A stretch of 64,000 bases of DNA from Proteiniphilum saccharofermentans (GTDB lineage Bacteria > Bacteroidota > Bacteroidia > Bacteroidales > Dysgonomonadaceae): NCBI RefSeq assembly GCF_900095135.1, contig NZ_LT605205.1:868001-932000 (forward strand), given 5' to 3'. The notes below the pieces were generated by a model that saw only the letters and a program-made list of their open reading frames with translations, had not been told where the DNA came from and did no database searches. The translations under genes were made by a program, and so were the position numbers. Positions within the stretch are counted from its first letter, which is position 1. Each line of letters starts with the position of its first letter. Of this stretch, positions 17,948 through 27,046 are shown in pieces.

Positions 17948-19180
17948 TTAACTGTTGATAATTTCGCTGTCGAGCATCGAGTCCTTGTACCCAAGGAAAT
18001 AGAGGATGCCGTCAATACCTACCGTGGAGAGCGATTGTCCTGCATTTCGTTTTACCTTTGGTTTGGCATGAAAGGCGATACCCAAACCGGCTATTCCCAG
18101 CATGGGCAGGTCATTGGCTCCATCACCCACCGCCACCGTTTGGCGAAGGTCAATCCTTTCCACCTGCGCTATAAGCCTTAATAATTCCGCTTTTCGTTTA
18201 CCGTCTACAATATCTCCCAGATAGTTCCCGGTGAGCTTCCCATTCTCAATTTCAAGTTCATTGGCATACATGTAGTCAAACCCGAATTTATCCTTCAGGT
18301 AGTTACCGAAGTAGGTAAATCCTCCTGACAATATGGCGGTTTTAAACCCTACTTTTTGTAATACTTTTACCAACCGGTCTACACCCTCGGTGATGGGGAG
18401 ATTTTCCGCAATTTCTTTCATCACTGAAACATCCAGCCCTTTAAGCAATTTTACCCGTTGACGAAAACTTTCATTGAAATCTATTTCACCCTGCATGGCC
18501 TGCTCTGTGATGGTCTTTACCTGACTGCCCACACCTGCCCTTTCAGCCAGTTCATCGATCACCTCCGTTTGAATGAGTGTGGAGTCCATATCGAAACAGA
18601 TAAGCCTACGCATACGCCTGAACATACTCTCTTCCTGGAAGGAAATGTCGAAGTTGAGTGTAGAGGCAAGCTCAAGAAAGGCTTGCTGCATCTGTTGGCG
18701 GTCGGTAGGCGTACCCCTTACCGACAATTCTACACACGACTGGGGTGCGCGCTGTTTCTCGTCGAGTGGGATACGGCCGGTCAGGCGCACTATATTATCG
18801 ATATTGAGATTTTGTTCTGCTATGATTTTCGATACGGCTGCAATCTGTTTGGCAGTGAGTATCCTTCCCAAAAGGGTAATGATATAGCGGTTCTTGCCCT
18901 GCAGGCCCACCCAGTTGGAGTATTCTTCGTCAGAAATAGGAGTAAATCGGACATTCACATCCATCTCGTAGGCTTTGAAGAGCAGGTCCTTCATTATTTC
19001 ACCGGAAATATTGGTCTTCGACCTGAATAGGATACCTAATGACAAATTCCGGTGTATATCCGATTGCCCAATGTCAAGAATAAATGCACCATGTCTGGCC
19101 AGAATTTCTGTAAGGGCAGCGGTCAGGCCTGGTTTGTCTTCTCCGTTGATATTGAGTAAAATAATTTCTGATTTTTCCAT
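17948..19180 (-). CDS. serB: Phosphoserine phosphatase with N-terminal ACT domains
   Basis: Last step of serine synthesis. The 410 residues contain two ACT-type regulatory units (about 1-180, beginning EIILLNINGEDKPGLTAAL) and a HAD phosphatase domain with the nucleophile motif CFDMDSTLIQTEV, LSGGFTYFG and VGDGANDLPML. ACT domains usually bind serine or other amino acids as feedback. The Usp-like gene follows after 24 bases. Confidence 0.96.
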   Translation of the reverse strand: MEKSEIILLNINGEDKPGLTAALTEILARHGAFILDIGQSDIHRNLSLGILFRSKTNISGEIMKDLLFKAYEMDVNVRFTPISDEEYSNWVGLQGKNRYIITLLGRILTAKQIAAVSKIIAEQNLNIDNIVRLTGRIPLDEKQRAPQSCVELSVRGTPTDRQQMQQAFLELASTLNFDISFQEESMFRRMRRLICFDMDSTLIQTEVIDELAERAGVGSQVKTITEQAMQGEIDFNESFRQRVKLLKGLDVSVMKEIAENLPITEGVDRLVKVLQKVGFKTAILSGGFTYFGNYLKDKFGFDYMYANELEIENGKLTGNYLGDIVDGKRKAELLRLIAQVERIDLRQTVAVGDGANDLPMLGIAGLGIAFHAKPKVKRNAGQSLSTVGIDGILYFLGYKDSMLDSEIINS

Positions 19181-19240
19181 TATTATGATAATATTGTATT
19201 GTTATGGCATTGAACCTCGTTGCCGGTCTCTTTTCCCGTT

Positions 19241-20083
19241 TCAAATAACAGGCATGGATACCTGGGAGTAAATATCTTCAATGTCTTGTTTGCTGATTTT
19301 CTCAAAATCCTCTTCTCTTACACATATCATCAGTCCTGCCATATCAAGCGCACCGGGGCTGATAAGCAATTGTTTTTTCCCTTTTTCGTAATAATGTCCC
19401 GGACGGTGTGCTTTACGCGGAAAGACGTGGAGTTTATATTTATTATCTTCCGTAAAGGCGATTACATTCATCATGGGTTCCGCCTCTTCCGGTTGCAGTT
19501 GATGCAGGTATTGATATACATCCTCAAAAAGCTCTTGTGCTTCACTTCTTTTTTCACTTTCGATTTGCAGGCATGAACGAAGTTCGTTATCGCCTTGCAT
19601 GAGCAAAGGAGTTTTGAGTCCTGCCTGTAAATGGAAATGATCGGGTGCTGATGCGCCACATTTCGGGCCATTGTAAAAGATCAGATAATCGGGGAGTTGT
19701 TCAGCCAGTGTGAGCATGTCTTCCGTTTTTTTACGGATACGTTGGGGTACATGTGAATGGAGGGGGATTGTAATATGATTCCTAAGTATGGGAAACGGAT
19801 TGCAGAGAATAATATATTTTTCCATGAACGGAATCCCTCTTTGTTGAGGAGGTCGGTTGCTTTCACATAAAAAACAGGGCCTCTTTTCAAGCGCTTCCTT
19901 AGTGATAGACGCTGAAGTAGAGACCATCCGTGCAGGATTGAACTGTAGTTTTACCTGGTAATCACCTCCCCATGCAAACTCTCTTTCCCGCAGATTATCC
20001 ATCTGTAAAATACCATTTTTTAATTGCTCCCAGTCTGCCTGTTGTGCAGAAAATAAATGGCCTATTTCCGTTTGAAGATCCAT
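19241..20083 (-). CDS. DUF4922 HIT-like protein
   Basis: 280 residues with the DUF4922 pattern. Motifs seen are PCFLCESNRPPQQRGI, ILCNPFPILRNHITIP and GASAPDHFHLQAG; the last is a HIT-type His-x-His site as in GDP-galactose phosphorylases and ATP adenylyltransferases. A nucleotidyl-transfer or phosphorylase role is therefore likely, with an unknown substrate. The C-terminal part keeps LHVFPRKAHRPGHYY. It is separated from serB by about 60 bases. Confidence 0.82.
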   Translation of the reverse strand: MDLQTEIGHLFSAQQADWEQLKNGILQMDNLREREFAWGGDYQVKLQFNPARMVSTSASITKEALEKRPCFLCESNRPPQQRGIPFMEKYIILCNPFPILRNHITIPLHSHVPQRIRKKTEDMLTLAEQLPDYLIFYNGPKCGASAPDHFHLQAGLKTPLLMQGDNELRSCLQIESEKRSEAQELFEDVYQYLHQLQPEEAEPMMNVIAFTEDNKYKLHVFPRKAHRPGHYYEKGKKQLLISPGALDMAGLMICVREEDFEKISKQDIEDIYSQVSMPVI

Positions 20084-20105
20084 TCAGTACTGATTTTTAT
20101 AAAAA

Positions 20106-20113
20106 CAAAGATA
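20106..20113 (-). promoter_or_regulatory. Putative -7 promoter box for the DUF4922 gene
   Basis: Reads TATCTTTG on the minus strand, 23 bases before the start codon; matches TAnnTTTG exactly. Confidence 0.55.
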
Positions 20114-20172
20114 AGGATATTTTCTTTTACTCTTTACGGATGTGGGAGGAAATAAAAATAGTGGTATTACTC

Positions 20173-20203
20173 TTTGATTATCATCCTAATTTTTATACCT
20201 TTG
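20173..20203 (+). promoter_or_regulatory. Promoter of the 20.3 kb lipoprotein gene
   Basis: A -33 TTTG (20173-20176) and a -7 TACCTTTG (20196-20203) with a 19-base spacer give the full Bacteroidetes promoter, 57 bases before the ATG. Confidence 0.7.
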
Positions 20204-20259
20204 CGTTGTAATAACGAATAGTCGGAATCAAAACCGAATCAATAGAGGACTGCTCAGCA

Positions 20260-20757
20260 ATGAAAATTTTGAATCATATCTTTTTTTGCTTGCTTGCCTT
20301 TTTCATTTTCTCCTGTACGGAGGCTACGGAAAAGAAAGGGCGTGTGGCGGGTAAAGGAGGGGCTGAAACGGAAGCAAACATGGCAGACAGTGGGCAGGAA
20401 GCTATCTCGGGTGAGGAAAATTTTGATCAGTTTATCCGTAAATTCAGTACCCAGGAGTCTTTCCAGTTGGAACGGATCAAGTTCCCGATCAACGTGATTG
20501 TCCCTGATGATGAAGATGAGGGAATGGCTCCTATGGAGGAGACAATCGGGAGATATGAATGGGAACTGCTCGATCTTACCTATGATAGTACTTACCTGAC
20601 ACGTCCTTACGATCAGTATTATCAAGGCGTACGCTACGGGAAAGATACCGCTGTGGTGGAGATCCGAGGAATCAACAATGGTATTTATGCCGATTACTAC
20701 TTTGCATTGATTGATAGAAAGTGGTATCTGGTAACACTTTATGAAGCGTCATTTTAA
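20260..20757 (+). CDS. Small lipoprotein of unknown function
   Basis: 165 residues with a lipoprotein signal (FFIFSCTEA, Cys near residue 19). The mature part is acidic and predicted beta-rich, with NFDQFIRKFSTQESFQLERI and a C-terminal ALIDRKWYLVTLYEASF. It resembles the DUF4348-type lipoproteins of Bacteroidales, which have an NTF2-like fold; this match is by eye only. Its last 9 bases overlap the end of cdd on the opposite strand. Confidence 0.7.
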   Translation: MKILNHIFFCLLAFFIFSCTEATEKKGRVAGKGGAETEANMADSGQEAISGEENFDQFIRKFSTQESFQLERIKFPINVIVPDDEDEGMAPMEETIGRYEWELLDLTYDSTYLTRPYDQYYQGVRYGKDTAVVEIRGINNGIYADYYFALIDRKWYLVTLYEASF

Positions 20758-21228
20758 CATCTCATCTCCGAAACTGAGCGGTAACAGGTCTTTTGCACTC
20801 CCGAGCATATAGACGCCCTTGTTGCCGTACATCAATACCTTCATAGGTTCCTTGAAGCGGTTCTCCGCCTCCAAGAGCACCTGCCGGCAACCACCGCAGG
20901 GCGTGATCACATCGTCGGTGAAGCATCCATTATGCCAGGCAGCTACGGCGATGGCTACAATTTTCTGATCAGGATAGGAGGCATTGGCAAAAAAAACGGT
21001 GGTCCGCTCAGCACACAATCCCGATGGGTAAGCTGCATTCTCCTGGTTGTTGCCTGAGATGATTTTGCCATTTGCCAACAAAACTGCGGCACCTACCCTA
21101 AACCCCGAATAGGGAGCATATGCATTTTTTGTGGCCTCTTTTGCCGCTTCGATAAGTTTTTTTTCCATTTCGGAGCATTCCTCTAAAAGATAAACAGCTA
21201 TCTTTGTGGCTAAATTGATTTCTTTCAT
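20749..21228 (-). CDS. cdd: Cytidine deaminase
   Basis: Pyrimidine salvage enzyme that deaminates (deoxy)cytidine. 159 residues with the zinc site: NQENAAYPSGLCAERTT (Cys and the catalytic Glu) and PCGGCRQVLLE. The ATG at 21228 is chosen because the N-terminal stretch MKEINLATKIAVY fits Bacteroides homologues; a later Met (EMEKKLIEAA) is less likely. Its start codon is separated by a single base from the start codon of the divergent glucosaminidase gene. Confidence 0.95.
   Translation of the reverse strand: MKEINLATKIAVYLLEECSEMEKKLIEAAKEATKNAYAPYSGFRVGAAVLLANGKIISGNNQENAAYPSGLCAERTTVFFANASYPDQKIVAIAVAAWHNGCFTDDVITPCGGCRQVLLEAENRFKEPMKVLMYGNKGVYMLGSAKDLLPLSFGDEMLK
21199..21206 (+). promoter_or_regulatory. 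-7 promoter box of the glucosaminidase gene, inside cdd
   Basis: TATCTTTG matches TAnnTTTG and lies 23 bases before the glucosaminidase ATG, within the first codons of cdd. Confidence 0.6.
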
Positions 21229-21229
21229 A

Positions 21230-22180
21230 ATGCAAAATTTGTTTCGCAAATATAGATATATTTTACCGCTCTTTGTCGTTTTCTCCTTTTTATTTGCTCC
21301 TGCACATCACCTTTCAGCACAGGCCAGGGTGAGTACTTATGAGAATTACATTCGTAAATACAGCGACCTGGCGATAGAGCATATGGAGAAATATAAAATA
21401 CCTGCATCCATTACACTGGCGCAGGGAATACTTGAGTCGGGAGCGGGAATGAGTGACCTGGCTCGCCGTTCTAACAACCATTTCGGGATTAAATGTCATC
21501 GCGGATGGGATGGTGGAACGGTATATGCAGCCGACGATACGCCCAATGATTGCTTTCGGAAATATAGAAGTGTCGAGGATTCTTATCAGGATCACTCTGA
21601 GTTCTTGGCCTATGGCAGCCGTTATAAAACCTTGTTCGATCTCTCTGTTACTGATTACAAGGGATGGGCAAGGGGGCTTCAAAAGTTGGGTTATGCCACC
21701 GACAGGGCGTATGCCAATAAGTTGATAAAACTGATAGAGGATTATGAGCTCTACCGTTTTGATGATAAAAAATACCGGAAAGGGGTCAGTCGGAAGGAAC
21801 GGGATGAGCAACGCAAAAGAGAAGTGGCACGGGTAACTTGGACGCATCAACCCTATATCACTCACGGTCTGGTATATGTGGTCGCGGTTGATGGTGATAC
21901 ATTCGCCAACATAGCCCGGGAATTCGGGTTCAAGGAAAAAGACCTGTTGAAATTCAACGAAGTCCCTGAAGATTTTCCCCTGAGTGAAGGAGATATTGTA
22001 TATTTCCAGAAAAAGAAAACACGTGCCGATAAGCCCTATGAATTCCATACCGTACAGGTAGGGGAATCTATGTACAGTATTTCTCAAAAATATGGTATTC
22101 AACTGCGTAATTTATACCGGCTTAACAAGAAGAGCTACGAGTATATTCCTGAAGAGGGGGATGTGCTTAAATTGAGGTGA
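21230..22180 (+). CDS. Secreted N-acetylglucosaminidase-domain protein with two LysM repeats
   Basis: 316 residues. A signal peptide (residues 1-31, ending LSAQA) is followed by a FlgJ/LytD-type glucosaminidase domain (about 38-180) with the catalytic Glu in AQGILESGAGMS and NNHFGIKCHRGWDGG. Two LysM units follow: VVAVDGDTFANIAREFGFKE and FHTVQVGESMYSISQKYGIQ. It cleaves peptidoglycan between GlcNAc and MurNAc, probably during growth or division. The ATG is preferred over a GTG 24 bases earlier because it starts the signal peptide. Confidence 0.93.
   Translation: MQNLFRKYRYILPLFVVFSFLFAPAHHLSAQARVSTYENYIRKYSDLAIEHMEKYKIPASITLAQGILESGAGMSDLARRSNNHFGIKCHRGWDGGTVYAADDTPNDCFRKYRSVEDSYQDHSEFLAYGSRYKTLFDLSVTDYKGWARGLQKLGYATDRAYANKLIKLIEDYELYRFDDKKYRKGVSRKERDEQRKREVARVTWTHQPYITHGLVYVVAVDGDTFANIAREFGFKEKDLLKFNEVPEDFPLSEGDIVYFQKKKTRADKPYEFHTVQVGESMYSISQKYGIQLRNLYRLNKKSYEYIPEEGDVLKLR
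21247..21254 (-). promoter_or_regulatory. -7 promoter box of cdd, inside the glucosaminidase gene
   Basis: Reads TATATTTG on the minus strand, 18 bases before the cdd start, within the signal-peptide codons of the divergent gene. Confidence 0.6.
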
Positions 22181-22249
22181 AAAGGAGAAAAAGTGCTTTG
22201 CACATAATTAACAATAACAACCGAACAACAATAGAATAACAATAGAAAT

Positions 22250-22843
22250 ATGCAATACAACACACAATTGAAAAAGCTGGCACTGCCGGAATATGGGCGT
22301 AATATCCAGAATATGGTGGATCACTGCGTGGGAATTGAAAATCCCGAAGAGCGCAAAAGGTGTGCCTATACCGTTATCGATATTATGGGGAGTATGTTTC
22401 CTCACCTTCGTGATGTGAACAATTTCAAACATATTCTGTGGGATCATCTGGCCATTATGTCCGATTTTAAGCTCGATATTGAATACCCCTATGAAGTGAT
22501 TACCAGGGAGGAACTGAATACCCCTCCCGGACATCTTGATTATAGCAGGCCTACAATGCAATATCGCCATTATGGCAAGATCATGGAAAGAATGATCAAG
22601 ATCGCCGCCAATATGGAGGAAGGGGAGAAGAAAAATTATCTGGTGAAGCTGTTACTCAGCCAGATGAAGCGCTCTTATTCCCAATGGAACAAGGAGGCGG
22701 ATGATCAGAAGATATTTCACGACCTCTACCTACTATCGGAAGGCAAAATAAAGATTGACTCGGAAGAGTATGTGATTCCCGAGGTGAAAGTAAATACCAA
22801 CCGGGATAAGCTGAAAAACATCAAATATCAACGTAGAAAATAA
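22250..22843 (+). CDS. DUF4290 domain-containing protein
   Basis: 197 residues, soluble, matching DUF4290, a Bacteroidetes family of unknown function: LPEYGRNIQNMVDHCVGIEN, GSMFPHLRDVNNFKHILWDH and RHYGKIMERMIKIAAN. In many relatives murA stands between this gene and rimM; here rimM follows after 4 bases. The spacer before it is low-complexity, like that of nspC. Confidence 0.88.
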   Translation: MQYNTQLKKLALPEYGRNIQNMVDHCVGIENPEERKRCAYTVIDIMGSMFPHLRDVNNFKHILWDHLAIMSDFKLDIEYPYEVITREELNTPPGHLDYSRPTMQYRHYGKIMERMIKIAANMEEGEKKNYLVKLLLSQMKRSYSQWNKEADDQKIFHDLYLLSEGKIKIDSEEYVIPEVKVNTNRDKLKNIKYQRRK

Positions 22844-22847
22844 AAAG

Positions 22848-23369
22848 GTGATTTCCAGGAAAGATATCCTTCAGGTTGGGAGTACACAGAAACCATACGG
22901 AATAAAGGGTGAAATCGTTATCCGGTTCCGTAAGGCTGAGTATGCCGATATAGATACGGAATACTATTTTCTGGAGATAGAGGGTATTCCCGTACCCTTC
23001 TTTGTGGAGGAATTTACCTACTCAACCGATGTAACAGCCCGGGTGAAGTTAGAAGATGTCGACGATGAGACAGCGGCGGCACGATATGTCAACACAGATA
23101 TTTATCTTCCACGCGACTTGGTGAAATTGCAGGCAGAGCAGGAGACGGCCGATTGGGATTACTTTACGGGTTTTACAGTCATTGATCAGTATGGAAAGCG
23201 ACTGGGTATTATAGAAGAAGTGGACAATTCCACCATGAATGTACTCTTTGTCGTGAAAAATGATCAAAAGGAATATCTGATCCCGGCTACCGAGGATTTC
23301 ATAGAAGCTATTGATGAAGAGGAGAATCTGATAGAGATGTTTCTTCCGGATGGACTGATCGAAGAGTGA
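22848..23369 (+). CDS. rimM: 16S rRNA processing protein RimM
   Basis: Maturation factor for the 30S head that binds ribosomal protein S19. The 173 residues have the N-terminal barrel (VGSTQKPYGIKGEIVIRF) and the PRC-barrel-like C-terminal half (WDYFTGFTVIDQYGKRLGII, then EYLIPATEDFI). The start is a GTG, 4 bases after the previous stop; no ATG is available at the N-terminus. Part of the DUF4290-rimM unit. Confidence 0.95.
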   Translation: MISRKDILQVGSTQKPYGIKGEIVIRFRKAEYADIDTEYYFLEIEGIPVPFFVEEFTYSTDVTARVKLEDVDDETAAARYVNTDIYLPRDLVKLQAEQETADWDYFTGFTVIDQYGKRLGIIEEVDNSTMNVLFVVKNDQKEYLIPATEDFIEAIDEEENLIEMFLPDGLIEE

Positions 23370-23436
23370 ATCCGGAAAGCTGCTAATAATCGTGGCTCTT
23401 CCGCAGATTAGGGAAAAAACCATACCAAATTTTTAT

Positions 23437-23444
23437 TATCTTTG
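23437..23444 (+). promoter_or_regulatory. Putative -7 promoter box of dxr
   Basis: TATCTTTG, an exact TAnnTTTG match, 30 bases before the dxr ATG. Confidence 0.6.
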
Positions 23445-23474
23445 CAGGCTTTACAGTAGATAAGCAATCCCGAT

Positions 23475-24647
23475 ATGGAAGATGGAAAACGAAATATTGC
23501 CATTTTAGGTTCAACAGGTTCAATCGGCACGCAGGCGTTGGAAGTTATCTCCCGTCACCCGGACCGGTTTGGAGCTTATGCGCTGGTTGCCAATAACCGG
23601 GTTGAGTTACTTATAGAGCAGGCTCGGATTTATCTCCCCGAAGTAGTGGTGATTGCCAACGAATCGAAATATGATCAATTGAAAGATGCGTTGAGTGACC
23701 TGCCCATTAAGGTATGGTGTGGAAGCAAGGCCATCGAGCAGGTGGTGCAGGATGAACCGATCGATATGGTACTTACAGCTATGGTCGGTTTTTCGGGTCT
23801 GCAGCCTACAATAAATGCGATAAAAGCCGGAAAGACCATTGCTCTGGCCAATAAGGAGACATTGGTCGTAGCCGGAGAATTGATCACTTCGTTGGCACTA
23901 AAGCATAGAACACCTATCCTGCCGGTAGATTCGGAACATTCAGCTATTTTTCAGTGTTTGAACGGTGAGGGTGATAACAGAATCGAAAAAATATTGCTTA
24001 CCGCTTCGGGAGGACCTTTCCGCACTTTCTCAAAAGAGCGGTTGCTATATGTGACCAGGAAAGAAGCGCTGGCTCATCCTAACTGGAGTATGGGTGAAAA
24101 AGTGACCATCGACTCATCTACCCTTATCAACAAAGGGTTAGAGGTGATTGAGGCGAAATGGTTGTTTGGGGTGGAACCGTCTCAGATTGAAGTACTCATA
24201 CATCCCCAGTCCATCATTCACTCTATGGTACAGTTCGAAGACCGCTCTGTGATAGCCCAGTTGGGAGATCCCGATATGCGTATGCCTATCCAGTATGCCT
24301 TTTCATATCCGGTCAGGCTCAGGTCGGATATCAGGCCGCTGGACTTCCTCGAATTGTCGCAGCTGACATTTGAAGCGCCCGACACGGATAGATTTCCCGG
24401 TCTTTTGTTTGCTTATGAGGCGATTGCAGCAGGCGGGAATATGCCCTGTATACTGAACGCTGCTAACGAAGTGGCGGTGGAACTGTTCTTACAGGAAAAA
24501 ATAGGCTATATGCAAATGAGCCATTTGATAGAAAAAACCATGCAGAAAGTATCGTTCGTGCAATCACCGTCGTTAAGTGACTATTTGCAAAGCGATGCAG
24601 AAGCAAGAGTAATAACAAGAGAACAAATAATTGAATTTACTAATTGA
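23475..24647 (+). CDS. dxr: 1-deoxy-D-xylulose-5-phosphate reductoisomerase
   Basis: NADPH- and metal-dependent enzyme of the MEP isoprenoid pathway. The 390 residues show AILGSTGSIGTQALEV (NADPH site), the LANKETLVVAGEL segment, PVDSEHSAIFQCL with metal and substrate ligands, and LTASGGPFRTF. Length is standard. Followed by rseP after 42 bases, an order seen across Bacteroidales. Confidence 0.97.
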   Translation: MEDGKRNIAILGSTGSIGTQALEVISRHPDRFGAYALVANNRVELLIEQARIYLPEVVVIANESKYDQLKDALSDLPIKVWCGSKAIEQVVQDEPIDMVLTAMVGFSGLQPTINAIKAGKTIALANKETLVVAGELITSLALKHRTPILPVDSEHSAIFQCLNGEGDNRIEKILLTASGGPFRTFSKERLLYVTRKEALAHPNWSMGEKVTIDSSTLINKGLEVIEAKWLFGVEPSQIEVLIHPQSIIHSMVQFEDRSVIAQLGDPDMRMPIQYAFSYPVRLRSDIRPLDFLELSQLTFEAPDTDRFPGLLFAYEAIAAGGNMPCILNAANEVAVELFLQEKIGYMQMSHLIEKTMQKVSFVQSPSLSDYLQSDAEARVITREQIIEFTN

Positions 24648-24689
24648 TAAAAGTAGCACCACCGGTAAGGTGTGTGCAATAATAACTGA

Positions 24690-26012
24690 ATGGAGACATT
24701 TTTAATTAAGGCGTTACAACTCATCTTGAGTTTGTCGATATTGGTGGTTGTACACGAGTTCGGACATTATATCTTTGCGAGGATGTTCAAGATAAGGGTC
24801 GAGAAATTTTATCTTTTCTTTGATCCCTGGTTCGCACTCTTCCGCTACAAACCCAAAAACAGCCATACCGAATATGGTATCGGTTGGTTACCCCTGGGTG
24901 GTTATGTGAAAATAGCAGGAATGATCGATGAGTCGATGGACAAGGAACAGATGTCGCGTCCCGCAGAGCCGTGGGAATTTCGCTCTAAACCTGCAGGCCA
25001 ACGACTGCTGGTAATGGTTGCAGGTGTAGTTTTCAACCTGTTGCTGGCATTTTTTATCTACTCTATGGTGCTCTTTACCTGGAATGATACCTATCTTCCC
25101 CTGAAAAATGTGACTCAAGGGATGGAGTTCAGCCAGGCGGCACACCGGGCAGGCTTTCAGGACGGGGATATTTTGCTCAGGGCCGACAATAAGGAACTGC
25201 AACGCTTCGGTGTGCGTACACTGCTTGATGTAGCCAATGCAGAAAAGGTGACAGTATTGCGTAATGGTGAGGAAGTGCAACTGACCATGCAGGAAGGATT
25301 GATGGAAAACCTGCTGAAAGATAAAGAAGGGTTTGCCGTTGAGAGGATACCTGCCGTTGTATATCAGACAATGGAGGGAAGTGCCGCCGATCGGGCGGGA
25401 CTGACTACCGGTGACAGTATTGTGGGGGTGAACGGTATGGCTACACCGGTTTTCAGTGACCTGCGGGCGGTCCTCGACGACAATCGCAACCAACAGGTTA
25501 CGCTCGATTATTACCGGAACGGAACATTACAAACCGCAACTATAGAGGTGGATTCAGCCGGAACTTTAGGTTTCTATGCAATGGGATTGGGACAGGTTTA
25601 TCAGACCGTTACGATTGAGTATGGATTCTTCGAGTCATTCCCGGCAGGGGTCAGATTGGGTATACAGACATTGAAGGATTACGTGGCACAGTTCAAATAT
25701 GTGTTCACCAAAGCGGGTGCTTCTTCTTTAGGCGGATTTGGGGCGATCGGAAACCTTTTCCCCGCACAGTGGAACTGGCAGGCATTCTGGATGATGACCG
25801 CCTTCCTGTCGGTGATCCTCGCTTTTATGAATATCCTGCCTATTCCGGCCCTCGACGGTGGCCATGTGATGTTCCTTATTTATGAGGTGATTACCCGGCG
25901 GAAGCCCAACGAGAAATTTATGGAGTATGCCCAGGTGGCAGGTATGATCCTGCTTTTAGGATTGGTGCTGTATGCAAACGGTATGGATGTGGTCAGGGCT
26001 ATTTTTAATTAG
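24690..26012 (+). CDS. rseP: Site-2 protease RseP
   Basis: Membrane zinc metalloprotease of the S2P family that cuts membrane-embedded regulators. The 440 residues carry the VVHEFGHYIFA zinc motif in the first membrane segment, two PDZ domains in the middle (about 125-200 and 215-290, with GDILLRADN and GDSIVGVNG), and the second active-site motif NILPIPALDGGHVM. Four membrane segments are predicted. Confidence 0.96.
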   Translation: METFLIKALQLILSLSILVVVHEFGHYIFARMFKIRVEKFYLFFDPWFALFRYKPKNSHTEYGIGWLPLGGYVKIAGMIDESMDKEQMSRPAEPWEFRSKPAGQRLLVMVAGVVFNLLLAFFIYSMVLFTWNDTYLPLKNVTQGMEFSQAAHRAGFQDGDILLRADNKELQRFGVRTLLDVANAEKVTVLRNGEEVQLTMQEGLMENLLKDKEGFAVERIPAVVYQTMEGSAADRAGLTTGDSIVGVNGMATPVFSDLRAVLDDNRNQQVTLDYYRNGTLQTATIEVDSAGTLGFYAMGLGQVYQTVTIEYGFFESFPAGVRLGIQTLKDYVAQFKYVFTKAGASSLGGFGAIGNLFPAQWNWQAFWMMTAFLSVILAFMNILPIPALDGGHVMFLIYEVITRRKPNEKFMEYAQVAGMILLLGLVLYANGMDVVRAIFN

Positions 26013-26061
26013 TGCTTTCGGATGATTTAGTGATAAACAATCAAAAAATCATCATAACTTG

Positions 26062-26077
26062 TCCCGACTTGTCGGGA
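26062..26077. repeat. Small palindromic intergenic repeat
   Basis: TCCCGACTTGTCGGGA, a perfect palindrome apart from its TT centre. Its reverse complement resembles the unit at 8846-8863. Confidence 0.5.
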
Positions 26078-26095
26078 TCATCAAATCAATGTAAG

Positions 26096-27046
26096 ATGAG
26101 GGTTTCGGAATTAATTAACAATACAGGGAAGACTGCTTTTTCATTCGAACTATTACCCCCGTTGAAGGGAAACAGTATTCAGCAGGTGTACAATGCTATC
26201 GACCGCCTGAAGGAGTTCGACCCGAAATATATCAATATAACTACACACCACAGTGAAAGTATTTATAAGGAAGATGAGAACGGTACTTACCGGAAAGTGA
26301 ATGTACGGAGACGTCCCGGATCAGTAGCCATCGCTGCAGCAATACAAAACAAATACGGGATACGGGCAGTACCTCATATCATTTCCCAGGGTTTTTCGAG
26401 AGAAGAGACCGAATATGCATTGATAGACCTCTCCTTTTTGGGAGTTACCGATTTGCTGTTACTTAGGGGTGATACAAAAAAACTGGATGCAGAACAGCGG
26501 AAAATGGATTGCCATCAACATGCTACCGGTCTTCAGGAGCAGGTGAATAACTTCAATGAAGGGATTACATTTGACGGATCCTCGTTCACTCCCCCTGAAG
26601 AGCCTTTCTCTTATGGTATGGCCTGCTATCCCGAAAAACATGAGGAGTCGCCCAATATGGAGTCGGAGATCTATTATACCAAAATGAAGGTGGATAATGG
26701 TGCCGAATATCTTGTGACTCAGATGTTTTTCGATAATAGCAAATACTTTGACTTCGTGAAACGCTGTCGTGAAGTAGGGATCAATGTACCTATTGTTCCC
26801 GGGATCAAACCAATCCATCTGAAGAATCAACTTACGGCACTGCCCCGTATCTTCCGTTCTGATATTCCCGAAGAACTGGCTGTAGCGCTTCGTAAGTGTA
26901 AAGATGATGATGAGGCAAAAGAGGTAGGTGTGGAATGGTGTATTACGCAGTGTAAGGAGCTGATCCGCAATCAGGTTCCCAGCATTCATTTCTATTCATT
27001 GATGGCAACTGAGAGCGTACGTAGGGTAGCAGAGGAGATATACTGA
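26096..27046 (+). CDS. metF: Methylenetetrahydrofolate reductase
   Basis: Flavoprotein that reduces 5,10-methylene-THF to 5-methyl-THF for methionine synthesis. 316 residues from the ATG: FSFELLPPLKG at the start (catalytic Glu), the NITTHHSES loop, PHIISQGFSREETEYAL and LLLRGDT. An upstream in-frame GTG would add 28 residues over a palindromic repeat and is unlikely. The stop shares one base with the next ATG. Confidence 0.96.
   Translation: MRVSELINNTGKTAFSFELLPPLKGNSIQQVYNAIDRLKEFDPKYINITTHHSESIYKEDENGTYRKVNVRRRPGSVAIAAAIQNKYGIRAVPHIISQGFSREETEYALIDLSFLGVTDLLLLRGDTKKLDAEQRKMDCHQHATGLQEQVNNFNEGITFDGSSFTPPEEPFSYGMACYPEKHEESPNMESEIYYTKMKVDNGAEYLVTQMFFDNSKYFDFVKRCREVGINVPIVPGIKPIHLKNQLTALPRIFRSDIPEELAVALRKCKDDDEAKEVGVEWCITQCKELIRNQVPSIHFYSLMATESVRRVAEEIY

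Noticed and set aside
18458-19030. Plus-strand frame of 190 codons inside serB
   Set aside because: Antisense shadow of a firmly identified gene.
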